A stretch of DNA of 64,000 nt from Pseudoalteromonas sp. MMG010 (GTDB lineage Bacteria > Pseudomonadota > Gammaproteobacteria > Enterobacterales > Alteromonadaceae), in assembly GCF_018100905.1 (NCBI RefSeq), contig NZ_JAGJEG010000002.1, forward strand, positions 248,001 through 312,000, written 5' to 3'. Each line of letters begins with the position of its first letter. Position 1 is the stretch's first letter. Below the pieces are notes generated by a model, which was not told where the DNA came from, did no database searches, and saw nothing but the letters and a program-made list of their open reading frames with translations. Below are positions 45,743 through 57,147 of this stretch, in pieces. Both the position numbers and the translations under genes were made by a program.

Positions 45743-47852
45743 GTGTAATTAACCAACTATTATGGATTTGCTTATTTCTTTTAAAGTCAGGTGATAATGT
45801 TTTATCAGAAATATTAATCGCTTTAAGTCCAAGGCCAATTAATCCTACTTCATCCATTACAAAGCCGCGTTTGTTATTAGAAAAAATTAAAGTACCCGAT
45901 GGGCTTAAAATCTTTTTCACCCACGTTAGTAATTTAATATGATCTTGTTGCACATCAAATGCATCTTTCATTCTTTTTGAATTTGAAAACGTTGGTGGAT
46001 CTAAAAAGATTAAATCATATTGAGAGGTAGCATATTCAAGCCATTTTAAACAATCGGCTTGTTCGAAGCGGTAACGGGTATTGCTAATATTATTAAGATC
46101 AAAGTTATCTTGCCCCCACTTCAAATATGTCTTAGATAAATCAACCGTGGTAATCGCTTTTGCGCCACCTAGTGCTGCATGAACGGATGCCGTGCCTGTA
46201 TAAGCAAATAAGTTTAAAAAACGCTTATCTTTCGCATTTTCTTGTATATACCGACGGGCTAAGCGGTGATCTAAAAACAGACCTGTATCTAAATAATCAA
46301 ATAAATTAACTTTAAACTTAGCACCAAACTCTTCAACCACTTGTGTTTTATTTTGTTTAGCTGCAGGGGTATATTGTTCATCGCCTTTTTGTTTTTTACG
46401 CACTTTCACAGCAATTTTATCGGGTGAAATATTTAATTGTTGGGCTGTTAATGTAATTACATCTTGTAAGCGCTTTTGTGCTGTTTTGTCATCTATTTCT
46501 TTCGGTGCAGCATATTCAAAGATAACAGCTGAATCATCGTATATATCAACAGCAACATTATATTCAGGGATATCAGCGTCATAAACACGATATGCATGTA
46601 CTTGATTTTGCTTTAACCAATTTTTTAAACCTTGTTTATTCTTTTTAAGTCGGTTAGCAAATGAAATAGAACCTTCAAAGTTAAGTGCCGGTTTATCTTC
46701 AGTGGTTAAACTGACTTGCTTATCATTTAATTGATATAAATTTAATTCAACATCTAATGGCCCATTTTTAAACTTATAGCGCTTTTGCTTAACTAATTTT
46801 AAAAGTTTAAATAAGCTTTCATCCATCCCTAACAAGGCGAGTTTCCAGTGATTAAAATGCTTTTTAAAGCCCACACCTAAACTGCGATGTAAATCAACCA
46901 ACTCAGCCATCGATCCAATACGTTCACCATAAGGTAAATTAGAAATAACCACTCCTGGCAGTTTAGCCACCGCAGTGAGTTTTGTTGCATCACTTTGTTT
47001 AAATTTAATGACAGAATCTAATTCAGCACGTTCTGCATTTTCAATCGCTTTATTAAGTACATTTGCATCATAATCATGCCCAATAAGCCATAATTTAGGA
47101 TCTGTTATTTGATCAAATAACGCTTCTTTTAATGCTTTATATTTTGCAGCACGAAAACTTGGCAAACGCTCAAATGCAAAACCTTCTCTAAATAAACCAG
47201 GGGCTTCATTACGCGCCATACCAGCAGCTTCAATTAAAATAGTACCGGCACCACAACAGGGATCGAAAAGTGGTTGCTTTACATCATCAAGCCAGCCACT
47301 GCGTTTAATGATTGCCGCAGCTAAATGTTCTTTGATTGGCGCCTTACCTTGACCTTGACGATAACCACGCTCTGAAAGTCGAGGACCCGAATAGTCAATA
47401 TACATTGCGACGCCTTGTCGGCTTAGTCTGGCAACAACTCTTACATTGGCATTTTGTTTATCAACATTAGGACGTTGTTCATAAAGATCATTAAAATAAT
47501 CTACAATGGCATCTTTTATCACTAAGCCCGAAAACTGAGTATTTTTTAATGCGTCATTAGTCCCATTAAAATCAACAGCAAAAGTTTGCGAAGGGCCAAA
47601 CCACTCTTGCCAAGGTTGTAATCGTGCAAAGTTATAAAGGCTTTCTTTATCATTTACGCCTTCTTTTTCTTCAATGAGCATCAAAATACGAGTGGCAAAA
47701 CGACTTGATAAACAGACTTTTTGTGCCAATAATGAATCCGCCTCAAAGCGAACAGATCCAACCGTTTGCTTAGACACTGCTGCGCCAAGTTCAGTAAGTT
47801 CTTCAACTAATAAATTTTCGATTCCGATAGAAGTAAGTGCGATAAATTGCAA
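45735..47852 (-). CDS. rlmL: 23S rRNA methyltransferase RlmKL (m2G2445 / m7G2069)
   Basis: 705 residues, the fused form typical of gammaproteobacteria. A THUMP domain (about 45-155) precedes the RlmL methyltransferase (DPCCGAGTILIEAAG near 200, NLPYGER near 308). The C-terminal RlmK part has NLFAYTGTASVHAA and IFLDPPTFSNS. It makes m2G2445 (RlmL half) and m7G2069 (RlmK half) in 23S rRNA. The first codon is TTG at 47852, with AAGGG 8 bases upstream and no in-frame ATG nearby, so a TTG start is likely real. Confidence 0.96.
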   Translation of the reverse strand: MQFIALTSIGIENLLVEELTELGAAVSKQTVGSVRFEADSLLAQKVCLSSRFATRILMLIEEKEGVNDKESLYNFARLQPWQEWFGPSQTFAVDFNGTNDALKNTQFSGLVIKDAIVDYFNDLYEQRPNVDKQNANVRVVARLSRQGVAMYIDYSGPRLSERGYRQGQGKAPIKEHLAAAIIKRSGWLDDVKQPLFDPCCGAGTILIEAAGMARNEAPGLFREGFAFERLPSFRAAKYKALKEALFDQITDPKLWLIGHDYDANVLNKAIENAERAELDSVIKFKQSDATKLTAVAKLPGVVISNLPYGERIGSMAELVDLHRSLGVGFKKHFNHWKLALLGMDESLFKLLKLVKQKRYKFKNGPLDVELNLYQLNDKQVSLTTEDKPALNFEGSISFANRLKKNKQGLKNWLKQNQVHAYRVYDADIPEYNVAVDIYDDSAVIFEYAAPKEIDDKTAQKRLQDVITLTAQQLNISPDKIAVKVRKKQKGDEQYTPAAKQNKTQVVEEFGAKFKVNLFDYLDTGLFLDHRLARRYIQENAKDKRFLNLFAYTGTASVHAALGGAKAITTVDLSKTYLKWGQDNFDLNNISNTRYRFEQADCLKWLEYATSQYDLIFLDPPTFSNSKRMKDAFDVQQDHIKLLTWVKKILSPSGTLIFSNNKRGFVMDEVGLIGLGLKAINISDKTLSPDFKRNKQIHNSWLITHG

Positions 47853-47982
47853 AGTAGTAACCCTTAATAGCTAATTGCGCAGGATTATATCATAGGTTGT
47901 TACACAAACACGCCAAAACAAAGGCTCATTTAAATAAAATACGAGGTAAAATAGATTCTATAAATTTGCTGGAAGCAAAAGC

Positions 47983-48513
47983 TTAGGCTGATTGGATGGA
48001 ACTGTTGTGATGCAAAATAGGATGGACGCGATTATTTAATACTTTAATCACTTCAAACTGCTCTAAACTTAAATTTTCATCTAAAGAGAATGTTTTGCTG
48101 AGGTTTATACATACAGAGGCATCTTTTTCGTGGTCAATAATTAAAAAATCACCTGATTGCTCTTTAGATACTAATTTAACAATAGCTTCTACGCTGGGAT
48201 CTTTGGCTGTGTACTGTTTAAAAAACCAACTTTTCGCTAATACAGGTTGTAAATAAAATTTAACCGCGGTTGCATTGAGTGCAATTTGGCATATTTGTGC
48301 CTCATTCCAAATATTAAAACTTGCGAGGTAGTGAAATACTTGTTGATAAAAACCCGCATCTTCAAGGCTAAAGTTCGGATTTGATTTAACAAAGTGAGTA
48401 AGCTGGCGCAGTTTGTATGGGGTACACAATTGCATATCATCACCTAAATCAATAAGTAAACGATTTTTAACTGGACAAGCAATCCACTTCCATTTTTTTG
48501 ATGCTTGTAACAT
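47983..48513 (-). CDS. zapC: Cell division protein ZapC
   Basis: 176 residues. W-K-W near the start, LLIDLGDDMQLCTPYKLRQL, ALNATAVKFYLQPVLAKSW and FEVIKVLNNRVHP match ZapC along its length, including the KSW motif. ZapC binds and bundles FtsZ filaments at the division site. It lies 123 bp downstream of pyrD on the same strand, the same order as in E. coli (pyrD-zapC), which supports the call. Confidence 0.88.
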   Translation of the reverse strand: MLQASKKWKWIACPVKNRLLIDLGDDMQLCTPYKLRQLTHFVKSNPNFSLEDAGFYQQVFHYLASFNIWNEAQICQIALNATAVKFYLQPVLAKSWFFKQYTAKDPSVEAIVKLVSKEQSGDFLIIDHEKDASVCINLSKTFSLDENLSLEQFEVIKVLNNRVHPILHHNSSIQSA

Positions 48514-48636
48514 GTCCTACTCACTTTTATTGCAAAATAATTAAAACTTGAATACAAAGTATACTTGCTTTTAATCATTTATTAAATATTTTCTTAGAAC
48601 ATTTATTTAATGATCAAAAGCTTAGATAACTGATCC

Positions 48637-49647
48637 TTATAAGCTATTAACGATCGATTTAACTAATTTAGGTCCTTTGTAAATAAATCCGGTATAAACT
48701 TGTACTAATTGCGCACCTGCATCAAACTTTTCGTGGGCTGATGCCACATCATCAATCCCACCCACACCAATTATGGGCAACTGGCCTTTGGTTAATCGTT
48801 TAAGTTCAGCCACTACTTCATTTGAGCGAGTTCTAACCGGCTGACCAGATAACCCACCAGCCTCTTGAGCATATTGCTGTCCTTGAACTGCTGCACGAGA
48901 CAATGTTGTATTAGTGGCAATAACACCATCAATCTTATTTGAAAGCAGTGACTCACTGACTTGTTGAATTTGAATATCATCTAAATCGGGAGCTATTTTT
49001 ACAAGCATAGGTACGTGCTTATTATGATGTGCAATTAAGTCTAATTGTTCATTTTTCAAAGATTGGAGTAAGTCATCTAGCGCTTCGCCATATTGTAAAT
49101 CTCGTAATCCAGGCGTGTTAGGAGATGAGATATTAACGGTAATATAGGATGCATGTTCAAATACTTTACGCATACAGTGAATATAGTCATCTTTTCCTTT
49201 CTCATTAGGCGTATCTTTATTTTTACCAATATTAATACCTAAAATGCCTTTATAGTGAGAGGCTTTTACATTATTAACTAAATTATCGACCCCTTTATTG
49301 TTAAAGCCCATTCGATTAATAATTGCATTCGATTCAGGTAATCTAAATATACGTGGTTTCTCATTGCCTATTTGCGCTTTAGGGGTCACGGTTCCTACTT
49401 CAACAAAACCAAAGCCCATTTGGCCAAATGCATCTATGCACTGTGCGTCTTTATCTAATCCTGCAGCCAGCCCAACCGGGTTTTTAAATTCTAATCCTAA
49501 AAAATTAACCGGCTTATTTTCTATACTTTGCTTCCATGCTGCACTAATTGGGGTATTGGCATAACGGCGTAAATTATTAAGAGCAAATTCATGTGCCCAC
49601 TCTGCATCTTGAGTAAACATAAAACGGCGAGCTAAATCGTAAAACAT
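48637..49647 (-). CDS. pyrD: Dihydroorotate dehydrogenase (quinone), class 2
   Basis: 336 residues, class 2 PyrD length. N-terminal amphipathic region, then [36 protein letters not shown] with the catalytic Ser, and [16 protein letters not shown] with the FMN phosphate site near GVGGI. It oxidises dihydroorotate to orotate at the membrane with quinone as acceptor, the fourth step of pyrimidine synthesis. Its promoter lies just downstream of the gdhB terminator. Confidence 0.97.
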   Translation of the reverse strand: MFYDLARRFMFTQDAEWAHEFALNNLRRYANTPISAAWKQSIENKPVNFLGLEFKNPVGLAAGLDKDAQCIDAFGQMGFGFVEVGTVTPKAQIGNEKPRIFRLPESNAIINRMGFNNKGVDNLVNNVKASHYKGILGINIGKNKDTPNEKGKDDYIHCMRKVFEHASYITVNISSPNTPGLRDLQYGEALDDLLQSLKNEQLDLIAHHNKHVPMLVKIAPDLDDIQIQQVSESLLSNKIDGVIATNTTLSRAAVQGQQYAQEAGGLSGQPVRTRSNEVVAELKRLTKGQLPIIGVGGIDDVASAHEKFDAGAQLVQVYTGFIYKGPKLVKSIVNSL

Positions 49648-49679
49648 GTAATATTCCTCTTATTTATTTCAGACAAAAA

Positions 49680-49706
49680 AATACCCCAGTCAAGGCTGGG
49701 GTATTG
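49680..49706 (-). terminator. Terminator of gdhB
   Basis: On the minus strand ATACCCCAG-(6-base loop)-CTGGGGTAT followed by TTTTTTG, about 65 bp after the glutamate dehydrogenase stop. Confidence 0.88.
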
Positions 49707-49769
49707 TATAACAATTTTACAACTAACTTATATTGAATTAATGATATCTAATAATAAAAATAATTCATT

Positions 49770-52700
49770 TTAACAGTTTGATGTATCACAATTATGGCTT
49801 AATAACATAAGCTCTCTAAGGGCAACTGAGAATTTCGCAAAATCATGGCTTTGAGATGTTTTAAACTCTGTAAGCATTTGTTTCCAACGACGAAGTAATT
49901 GTTCATTGAGCTCCATCCATTCGTCTATCTGCGCATCTACGTTTTTCTCATCACCTTCAAAGCTATTTAAAACAACTTCAGAAAGAATGCGTTGCTGCCA
50001 ATCAAGCTCTTCTCGATTAGATGCCCTTGCAAGTGCTTGCCAATGATTAGCAACTGGTTGTTTAGTGATTTGTTCTAAGAACCAATGCAGCCCCATATGA
50101 GCACCTAATTTAAAGTAGGTATTAGCAACCATTGAAATACCACGCCCAGAACTGTTCGCTATTTCAGCTAAATCCATCGCCGAAAATACGCTTGATAAAG
50201 CAACAATTCGTTCAGCTATAGGTAACGGTACGCCACTTTGTACTAGCTTTTCAGACTCAGTAACAATACGCGTTGCTTCTGTTTGTTCCATATAAGTGGT
50301 CAAGTTAGCACTTAAATCTGCAAAGGTTGGTTCAAAGTATTCAATCGCTTGTGAAATACTAAGAGACTTATTGCGATGACGTAAGAACCAACGTGTTGCA
50401 CGCCTTACGGTACGACGAAGTTGATACAACATTTCTGTTTGCACAGTGGCTGGAATTTGGTTATCTAAATCACTAATTTTCGTCCATAGCTCAGGCATAT
50501 TAAAAATCGCACTGGCGATAGAATAACAAATTGCAATTTCAGCTTCTGACGCCCCAGTCTCTTCATGCATACGAACCATGAAATTTAGCCCCATATCATT
50601 AACAATGTTATTTGCTAATTTAGTGGCAATAATTTCTTTACGAAGCGGATGGTTATCCATAGCTTCGTTAAATTTTTCACGAAGAGGTAATGGAAACGAA
50701 TTAACTAATAATTGACGATAGTAAGGGTTTTCAGTAATTTCGGTTGTCACTAATGATTCTTTAAGAACCATTTTTGCATACGAAACCAATACTGATAACT
50801 CAGGTCTAGTGAGATCTTTACCCGCGGCTGCTCGTTCGGCTAATTCTTCATCTGAAGGAATAAACTCAATGGCACGGTTTAGCTTACCATCTTTTTCAAG
50901 TGCATGAATAAACCTTACTTTTTCTTTAAGGGTAGACACACCTTTAGATTGAGTAATTGATAATGTATGAGTTTGGCGGTAACAATCGTTTAAAACTAAC
51001 TCAGAAACTTCATCTGTCATTGAATACAATAATGTATCACGTTGCTTACGTGTTAAATCACCCTCAGCAACTAAACCATTAAGTAATATTTTAATATTAA
51101 CTTCGTTATCTGAACACGCTACACCACCAACATTGTCAATAAAGTCGGTATTAACACGCCCGCCTTTTGCAGCAAATTCAATGCGACCTAATTGTGTAGC
51201 TCCTAGGTTTCCGCCTTCGCCTAAAATTTTAGCACCCAGTTGTGAGCCATTAATTCTCAATGCATCATTTGCACGGTCACCTACATCGGCATCGGTTTCT
51301 TTTGAATGTTTAATATAAGTACCGATACCCCCATTCCAAAGCAAATCAAATTCCATCATTAATGATGCTTTAATTAATTCATTTGGCGTCATAGTGGCTT
51401 TTTTAGTGCCTAGCATTTTCTTCATTTCTGGACTAAGAGAGATAGACTTAGCTGCTCGCGAGAAGATCCCCCCGCCAGCTGAAATTAAATCTTTATTATA
51501 ATCTTCCCACGATGAACGCGGTAAATTAAACAAGCGCTCACGCTCAGGATAGGTCGTGGCAGAATCAGGATTTGGATCAACAAAAATATGTAAGTGATTA
51601 AAAGCAACCTGCAAACGAATATGCTTTGAAAGTAGCATACCATTACCAAATACATCACCGGCCATATCACCGATAGCAACCGCTGTAAAATCGGTAGTTT
51701 GGCAATCTATTTCCATTTCGCGAAAATGACGTTTTACTGATTCCCACGCCCCTTTAGCCGTGATCCCCATTTTCTTATGGTCATAACCGACTGAGCCACC
51801 TGATGCAAATGCATCCCCTAGCCAAAATTTGTATTCATCTGCAATACCGTTCGCAATATCAGAGAAAGTGGCGGTCCCTTTATCTGCAGCGACCACTAAA
51901 TACGGGTCATCTTCATCATGTCGAACAACATCAATAGGAGGGACAACTTCACCACGAAGAATATTATCCGTGATATCTAATAAGCCACGAATAAATATTT
52001 TATAACATTCTTGGCCTTCTTTTATAAACGCGTCTCGTCCACTTGGTAATTGTTTACAAACAAAACCGCCTTTAGAGCCCACTGGAACTATCACGGTATT
52101 TTTAACTTGTTGGGCTTTTACTAAACCTAAAACCTCAGTACGGAAATCTTCGCGTCTATCTGACCAACGTAATCCGCCACGTGCCACTTTACCACCGCGT
52201 AAATGAACACCTTCAACACGTGGTGAGTATACAAATATCTCAAATGCCGGAAGAGGCAATGGCATATCAGGGATTAAACTAGGCTGCACTTTAAACGAAA
52301 TATAAGATTTAAATTCTCCAGTGCTGTCTTTTTGATAATAGTTAGTACGTAATGTTGCTGCGACCATATCAACGTAATAACGTATAATTCGGTCATCATC
52401 AAGATTTGCTACATTCTCAAGCGCAAGGTAAATTTGATTTGTCAGCTTTTCAAATGCTTTTTCACTACTTGGATTTTTAACACAAAACTTAGTTGAAAAC
52501 AGTTTAACTAACTGCGCTGCAATATTAGGATAATTTGCAAATGTGCTTTCTATGTAACTTTGTGAAAAAGTCACCCCAATTTGGCGCATATATTTAGCAT
52601 AAGCACGTAATATAGAAGCTTCACGGCCTGTTAATCCGCCCATTAATACCAGACGATTAAATCCGTCATTTTCTAAACGGTTATTCCATACATTTGTTAG

Positions 52701-54611
52701 TGCAGCACGAAAACGTGCAGAAACTTGATCAAAATCGGCCATCCCTTTGCTATCAATAAGCATAGAGAAGTCCATAATCCAGTTAATTCGACCATCACTG
52801 GTTTTAACAGAATAAGGGGTTTCACCAATCACACGTAAACCAAAGTTTTCGAGCATTGGCATTACATCAGATAAATGAATAGGTTCGTCTTTATGAAACA
52901 AGCTCAAACGAACAAGGTTTGTATTGGCTTCTTCTTGTGGACGGTAAAACAACATCTCTAATTTGTTTTCGTCACTAAGCAGTTCTAGCTTTTCAATATC
53001 GACTACAGCAGCACTTGGTAAAACTTCATCTTTATAAGAGCGTGCAAAGGCAGTTGCGTACTTTCTATTGAGTTCATTGCCGCGAGCTTCACCTACCGCT
53101 TCTAATAATGCTGATTGTAATTTATCTTCCCAGGTACGGGCCGCTTCTATTAAGTTATTTTCGATGTCTTTCACTTTATATTCAATATTATTATCGGTCA
53201 CACGAACGGTATAATGTGTTCTCGCCAGTGTTGACTCAGAAAAGAAAGTAGTAAATTCAACTTTTTCGTCAGAATTAAACGCATTTGCTAAAATACTTTG
53301 TGTTTCATAACGCAGTGCGGTGTTATAACGCTCGCGGGGAACATACACCATACAAGAAAAGAATCGACCATATGCATCTTTACGAACAAATAGACGACAC
53401 ATATCACGCTCTTGAACTTGTAAAACACCGGTTGCTACATCTAGCAATTCATCTTCGCGCGCTTGAAGTAACTCATCTCGAGGATACGTTTCTAAAATAT
53501 TAAGTACCGCTTTGTAAGCATGTGTGCCTTTTGCAAATACACATTGTTCCATTATGCGATTAATTTTACTTTTTAGAACCGGAACATCTGCTGCGCTGTT
53601 ATTATAAAAACTCGAAGAAAATAACCCGATAAATCTATCTTCACCAATAACATTACCTTCATCATCGAAACGTTTTATACCCACGTAATCAATATGAGCA
53701 GGACGATGTACCCGTGATACCGAGTTCGTTTTAGTTAATATTAATAAATTAGCACTACGAGCTTCTAATCTAGCTACTTCGGGTAATTCAGATAATAAAC
53801 GCGAATGTTCTTCCGTTGTATGTTTCATCAAACCTAAGCTGGTATCCATTAACCCGCTTAATTCATAATCACCTTGCACAGGAGATAATTCGTATTGGCG
53901 ATAACCCATTAAAGTGAAATTATCTTTTGCTAACCAGTCTAAAAACTCGATTGTTTCTTCTTGTTCACTTTTATTTTTTACATTCGTTCTTTTAGCCAGC
54001 TGTTTAGTGACTTCAATCAGCTTTTTACGTGTAGGTTGCCAATCTTCAACCGCAACCGACACATCAACTAAAACAGATTCAAGTTCTGTTTTAAAAGAGG
54101 CAATAACCTCTTCATCAGTTAAACGGTCAATTTCAATAAAAAATACGGTTTTAGTCGAGGATAATTCTTGCTGATCTTTTAAATTTGATAACGCAGTAAT
54201 TTTACAATGAGTATCGCGTTTAATTTTTAACGGGCAATGGAGTAATAAATGCGACGCAATATTTTGACGCGTCATTGCCATACGTACCGAATCGACTAAA
54301 AAAGGCATATCTTTTGCGATGATTTCAACAATCGTGTGTGAAGATTGCCATCCATCTTTTGATACTTCAGGGTTAAAAACACGAATAGTCGCACTATCAG
54401 TCGTGTTTTTTTCTAGCGAATTCCAAAGGCTTAATGCAGCCCCGTATAAGTCACTGTCATTGCGATTAGCCAAATCTTGTTTAGACATATTGCTGTACAA
54501 GGATTTGGCAAAACTTTCAACGAGTAACACACTGTCAGCATGAACTTTTTTTTGAATAAGCTTACAGACATTATCTAAGATAACCGAAGCTTGGCCTACA
54601 TTTCGTGTCAT
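49770..54611 (-). CDS. gdhB: NAD-specific glutamate dehydrogenase, large (180-kDa) type
   Basis: 1613 residues, the size of the L-180 class. A long N-terminal regulatory region (about 1-690, ACT-like) is followed by the dehydrogenase core: RGGKVARGGLRWSDRREDFRTE (about 830), the catalytic Lys in PVGSKGGFVCK, and the NAD fold with AVGDMAGDVFGNGML. An HVDPNPDSATTYPERERLF segment also matches the class. The enzyme oxidatively deaminates glutamate to 2-oxoglutarate and ammonia, favouring amino-acid catabolism. It is monocistronic, with its own terminator. Confidence 0.97.
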   Translation of the reverse strand: MTRNVGQASVILDNVCKLIQKKVHADSVLLVESFAKSLYSNMSKQDLANRNDSDLYGAALSLWNSLEKNTTDSATIRVFNPEVSKDGWQSSHTIVEIIAKDMPFLVDSVRMAMTRQNIASHLLLHCPLKIKRDTHCKITALSNLKDQQELSSTKTVFFIEIDRLTDEEVIASFKTELESVLVDVSVAVEDWQPTRKKLIEVTKQLAKRTNVKNKSEQEETIEFLDWLAKDNFTLMGYRQYELSPVQGDYELSGLMDTSLGLMKHTTEEHSRLLSELPEVARLEARSANLLILTKTNSVSRVHRPAHIDYVGIKRFDDEGNVIGEDRFIGLFSSSFYNNSAADVPVLKSKINRIMEQCVFAKGTHAYKAVLNILETYPRDELLQAREDELLDVATGVLQVQERDMCRLFVRKDAYGRFFSCMVYVPRERYNTALRYETQSILANAFNSDEKVEFTTFFSESTLARTHYTVRVTDNNIEYKVKDIENNLIEAARTWEDKLQSALLEAVGEARGNELNRKYATAFARSYKDEVLPSAAVVDIEKLELLSDENKLEMLFYRPQEEANTNLVRLSLFHKDEPIHLSDVMPMLENFGLRVIGETPYSVKTSDGRINWIMDFSMLIDSKGMADFDQVSARFRAALTNVWNNRLENDGFNRLVLMGGLTGREASILRAYAKYMRQIGVTFSQSYIESTFANYPNIAAQLVKLFSTKFCVKNPSSEKAFEKLTNQIYLALENVANLDDDRIIRYYVDMVAATLRTNYYQKDSTGEFKSYISFKVQPSLIPDMPLPLPAFEIFVYSPRVEGVHLRGGKVARGGLRWSDRREDFRTEVLGLVKAQQVKNTVIVPVGSKGGFVCKQLPSGRDAFIKEGQECYKIFIRGLLDITDNILRGEVVPPIDVVRHDEDDPYLVVAADKGTATFSDIANGIADEYKFWLGDAFASGGSVGYDHKKMGITAKGAWESVKRHFREMEIDCQTTDFTAVAIGDMAGDVFGNGMLLSKHIRLQVAFNHLHIFVDPNPDSATTYPERERLFNLPRSSWEDYNKDLISAGGGIFSRAAKSISLSPEMKKMLGTKKATMTPNELIKASLMMEFDLLWNGGIGTYIKHSKETDADVGDRANDALRINGSQLGAKILGEGGNLGATQLGRIEFAAKGGRVNTDFIDNVGGVACSDNEVNIKILLNGLVAEGDLTRKQRDTLLYSMTDEVSELVLNDCYRQTHTLSITQSKGVSTLKEKVRFIHALEKDGKLNRAIEFIPSDEELAERAAAGKDLTRPELSVLVSYAKMVLKESLVTTEITENPYYRQLLVNSFPLPLREKFNEAMDNHPLRKEIIATKLANNIVNDMGLNFMVRMHEETGASEAEIAICYSIASAIFNMPELWTKISDLDNQIPATVQTEMLYQLRRTVRRATRWFLRHRNKSLSISQAIEYFEPTFADLSANLTTYMEQTEATRIVTESEKLVQSGVPLPIAERIVALSSVFSAMDLAEIANSSGRGISMVANTYFKLGAHMGLHWFLEQITKQPVANHWQALARASNREELDWQQRILSEVVLNSFEGDEKNVDAQIDEWMELNEQLLRRWKQMLTEFKTSQSHDFAKFSVALRELMLLSHNCDTSNC

Positions 54612-54816
54612 TGTATATTCCTTAATCTGTTACTGCTTTATTTAAAGCAGTATACGTGTACAGCTATTTATAAATGTGTGGAGTCAGATAAATTCTAACC
54701 CTTTTACAGCTAATGAACAGCCTTTTTGATGAAAAGATTTTAAGCATTTCAACTATTTGCTCAACTATTCACAAAATATAGATATAAATTAGTATACACG
54801 CTATTTTACAGCAAAA

Positions 54817-57147
54817 TTATTCACTTTTATTTTTCTGGTCGGTCCACAAGAAACTACCAATTGCCGGAAGTAACACCACGGCACCTATCATATTCACTAA
54901 AAACATAAAGGTAAGTAAAATTCCCATATCGACCTGAAACTTAAGATCGGAAAATATCCATGTGCTTACTCCAATTGCCAGTGTAATACCCGTAAACAAC
55001 ACCGCACTACCACGTTCTACAAGTGCATTTCTATAGGCTACTGCCAATGGTACATTATGTTTTAACTGCCCCATCATCGATGACAATATATAGATCCCAT
55101 AATCAACCCCAATACCAACACCAAGTGCGATAACAGGCAAGGTAGATACCGTTAGTCCTATTTCCAATTGAACCATTAATGCTTGCGCTAAAGTCGAGAC
55201 TATATAAAGAGGCAAAACGACGGCAATAGTCGCTTTTACACTTCTAAAACTAATTAAACATAAAATAATCACCGCGCCATATACATAAAGCATCATAGGA
55301 ATTTGTGCAGCAGCCACCGATTCGTTTGTAGCGGCCATAACACCTACAGGCCCTGAAGCGAGTTTAAACGCCAGTGTGCTTGTATTTTTTTGTTCACTAA
55401 AATGTTTAATTTTATCGATAACATGATTGATCGTTTGCGCTTTATGATCTTCCAAAAATATGATGATTGGCATAACAGAGCAATCGCCGTTAAGTAACCC
55501 TGTACTTGTTTCTACACGTGATGTTGCTTGAACCAAACTCGCTGAATTACGTGGAAGACTTTGCCATTTCAAATTCCCCTCGTTATAACCGGCATTCACT
55601 GATTGTGCCACAGAGCTTAAACTTACTGCAGATTGCACACCATTTACATTTTCAATCTTGTATTGAAAACGTGAAATACGTTGCATAACATCATGTTCAG
55701 TACAGGCCGCAGGGTATGCTTCTACAATGACTTTTAGAATATCTGAAGATATTGTATACCTATCTGAAATTAAAAATGTATCTTGGTTATAACGCGCATC
55801 TTGGTGTAAAGAAGGTGCACCGGCATGTAAATCACCAATTTTCATTTTATCTGCTTGGTAATAGCCAAAAGCAAATAACACTAACGTAAAGCCAATGATT
55901 ACAGACGCATTTTTTCTATCTGTTGCTTTTACTAAGATATGTCTTAATAAATCAAAAGTATTCGGTTTTTCTTTATTGCCCGCTTGTATATGGACTGTAT
56001 TTTCAAAGTGCATATAAGAGGCCCACACAGGCAATAAAATTAAATTAGTAAAGATAATGACTGCAACCCCTAAGCTTGCGGTAATCGCTAATTCTCTAAT
56101 AATTCCAATATCGATAGTTAATAACGTTAAAAAACCAACCGTGTCAGATAGTAATGCGATACCCCCAGGTATTAACAACGCAGTAAAACTCGCTTTACAA
56201 CACGAATAAGTATCGCTCCCTTCGCTCACTTTTTTACCAATTGCATTAATCATTTGCACACCATGACTAACCCCAATGGCAAAAACTAAAAATGGCACGA
56301 GGATAGACATAGGATCAAGCCCAAAACCTAAACTAGAAAGCAAACCCAATTGCCAAACCACTGCAATAATTGAACAAATCACCGGTAAAATGGTGAGTTT
56401 TAAACTGCCACAAAATAGCCAAACCATAATAAAAGTAAAGGCAATGGCAATAGCAAAAAACACTAAAACCCCTTTTGCTCCCTCAGCAATATCGCCTGCC
56501 ATTTTAGCAAAGCCTATAATATGAATGCTGACATTTTCAGTACTCAAAGGCTCTCTTAATTGCGACTCTAGTTTGTCTGAAAAAGCTAAAGTATCTAATT
56601 TTTCTTGAGTTTGGGGGTCAGTTTCAAGCAATTGCGCACTTACCATGGCACAAGAGTAATCACTGGCAATCATCCGTCCCACTACTTTTGCTTTTTCAAT
56701 ATTTTGTTTTACAACACTTAAGCCTTGTTCATTTGGTTTAAAATTAGCGGGAATAATTGGCCCCCCGGCAAAACCATCTTCAACCACTTCAACAAAACGT
56801 GCACTCGGTGAAAAGATGGAGTTAACTAATGGACGATTCACGCCGGGTATAAAATATAACTGATCGTGAACAGCCTTTAACTGCTGAAAAAATTCAGGAT
56901 TAAAGATATTACCATTTGCATCACAAACCGAAATTAAGATGCTGTTTGCCCCACCAAACTGTTTTTCATGTTTTGTGTATACTTTCATATAATCATGATT
57001 TAGCGGGATATTTTTATTAAATGAAGCATCTAGTTGAATGTGTGTTGCCTTATAAAACAACCCACAGGTAATAACTACAAACAAAATAACCATTAACAAG
57101 CGGTTTTTAAACACAACCTGTTCTATAGAATTTAAAAAAGCGCGCAT
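54817..57147 (-). CDS. RND/MMPL-family transporter
   Basis: 776 residues with about 12 membrane helices: TM1 near the N-terminus, a large loop (about 40-220), a helix block (about 225-390), a second loop, and a C-terminal block (about 615-765). DPMSILVPFLVFAIGVSHGVQM and GVGIGVDYGIYILSSM are the RND/MMPL TM4/TM10 segments with acidic relay residues. It overlaps the YCF48-like gene by one base (TAATG). In this gene context such RND proteins are thought to move hydrophobic molecules; the cargo is unknown. Confidence 0.88.
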   Translation of the reverse strand: MRAFLNSIEQVVFKNRLLMVILFVVITCGLFYKATHIQLDASFNKNIPLNHDYMKVYTKHEKQFGGANSILISVCDANGNIFNPEFFQQLKAVHDQLYFIPGVNRPLVNSIFSPSARFVEVVEDGFAGGPIIPANFKPNEQGLSVVKQNIEKAKVVGRMIASDYSCAMVSAQLLETDPQTQEKLDTLAFSDKLESQLREPLSTENVSIHIIGFAKMAGDIAEGAKGVLVFFAIAIAFTFIMVWLFCGSLKLTILPVICSIIAVVWQLGLLSSLGFGLDPMSILVPFLVFAIGVSHGVQMINAIGKKVSEGSDTYSCCKASFTALLIPGGIALLSDTVGFLTLLTIDIGIIRELAITASLGVAVIIFTNLILLPVWASYMHFENTVHIQAGNKEKPNTFDLLRHILVKATDRKNASVIIGFTLVLFAFGYYQADKMKIGDLHAGAPSLHQDARYNQDTFLISDRYTISSDILKVIVEAYPAACTEHDVMQRISRFQYKIENVNGVQSAVSLSSVAQSVNAGYNEGNLKWQSLPRNSASLVQATSRVETSTGLLNGDCSVMPIIIFLEDHKAQTINHVIDKIKHFSEQKNTSTLAFKLASGPVGVMAATNESVAAAQIPMMLYVYGAVIILCLISFRSVKATIAVVLPLYIVSTLAQALMVQLEIGLTVSTLPVIALGVGIGVDYGIYILSSMMGQLKHNVPLAVAYRNALVERGSAVLFTGITLAIGVSTWIFSDLKFQVDMGILLTFMFLVNMIGAVVLLPAIGSFLWTDQKNKSE

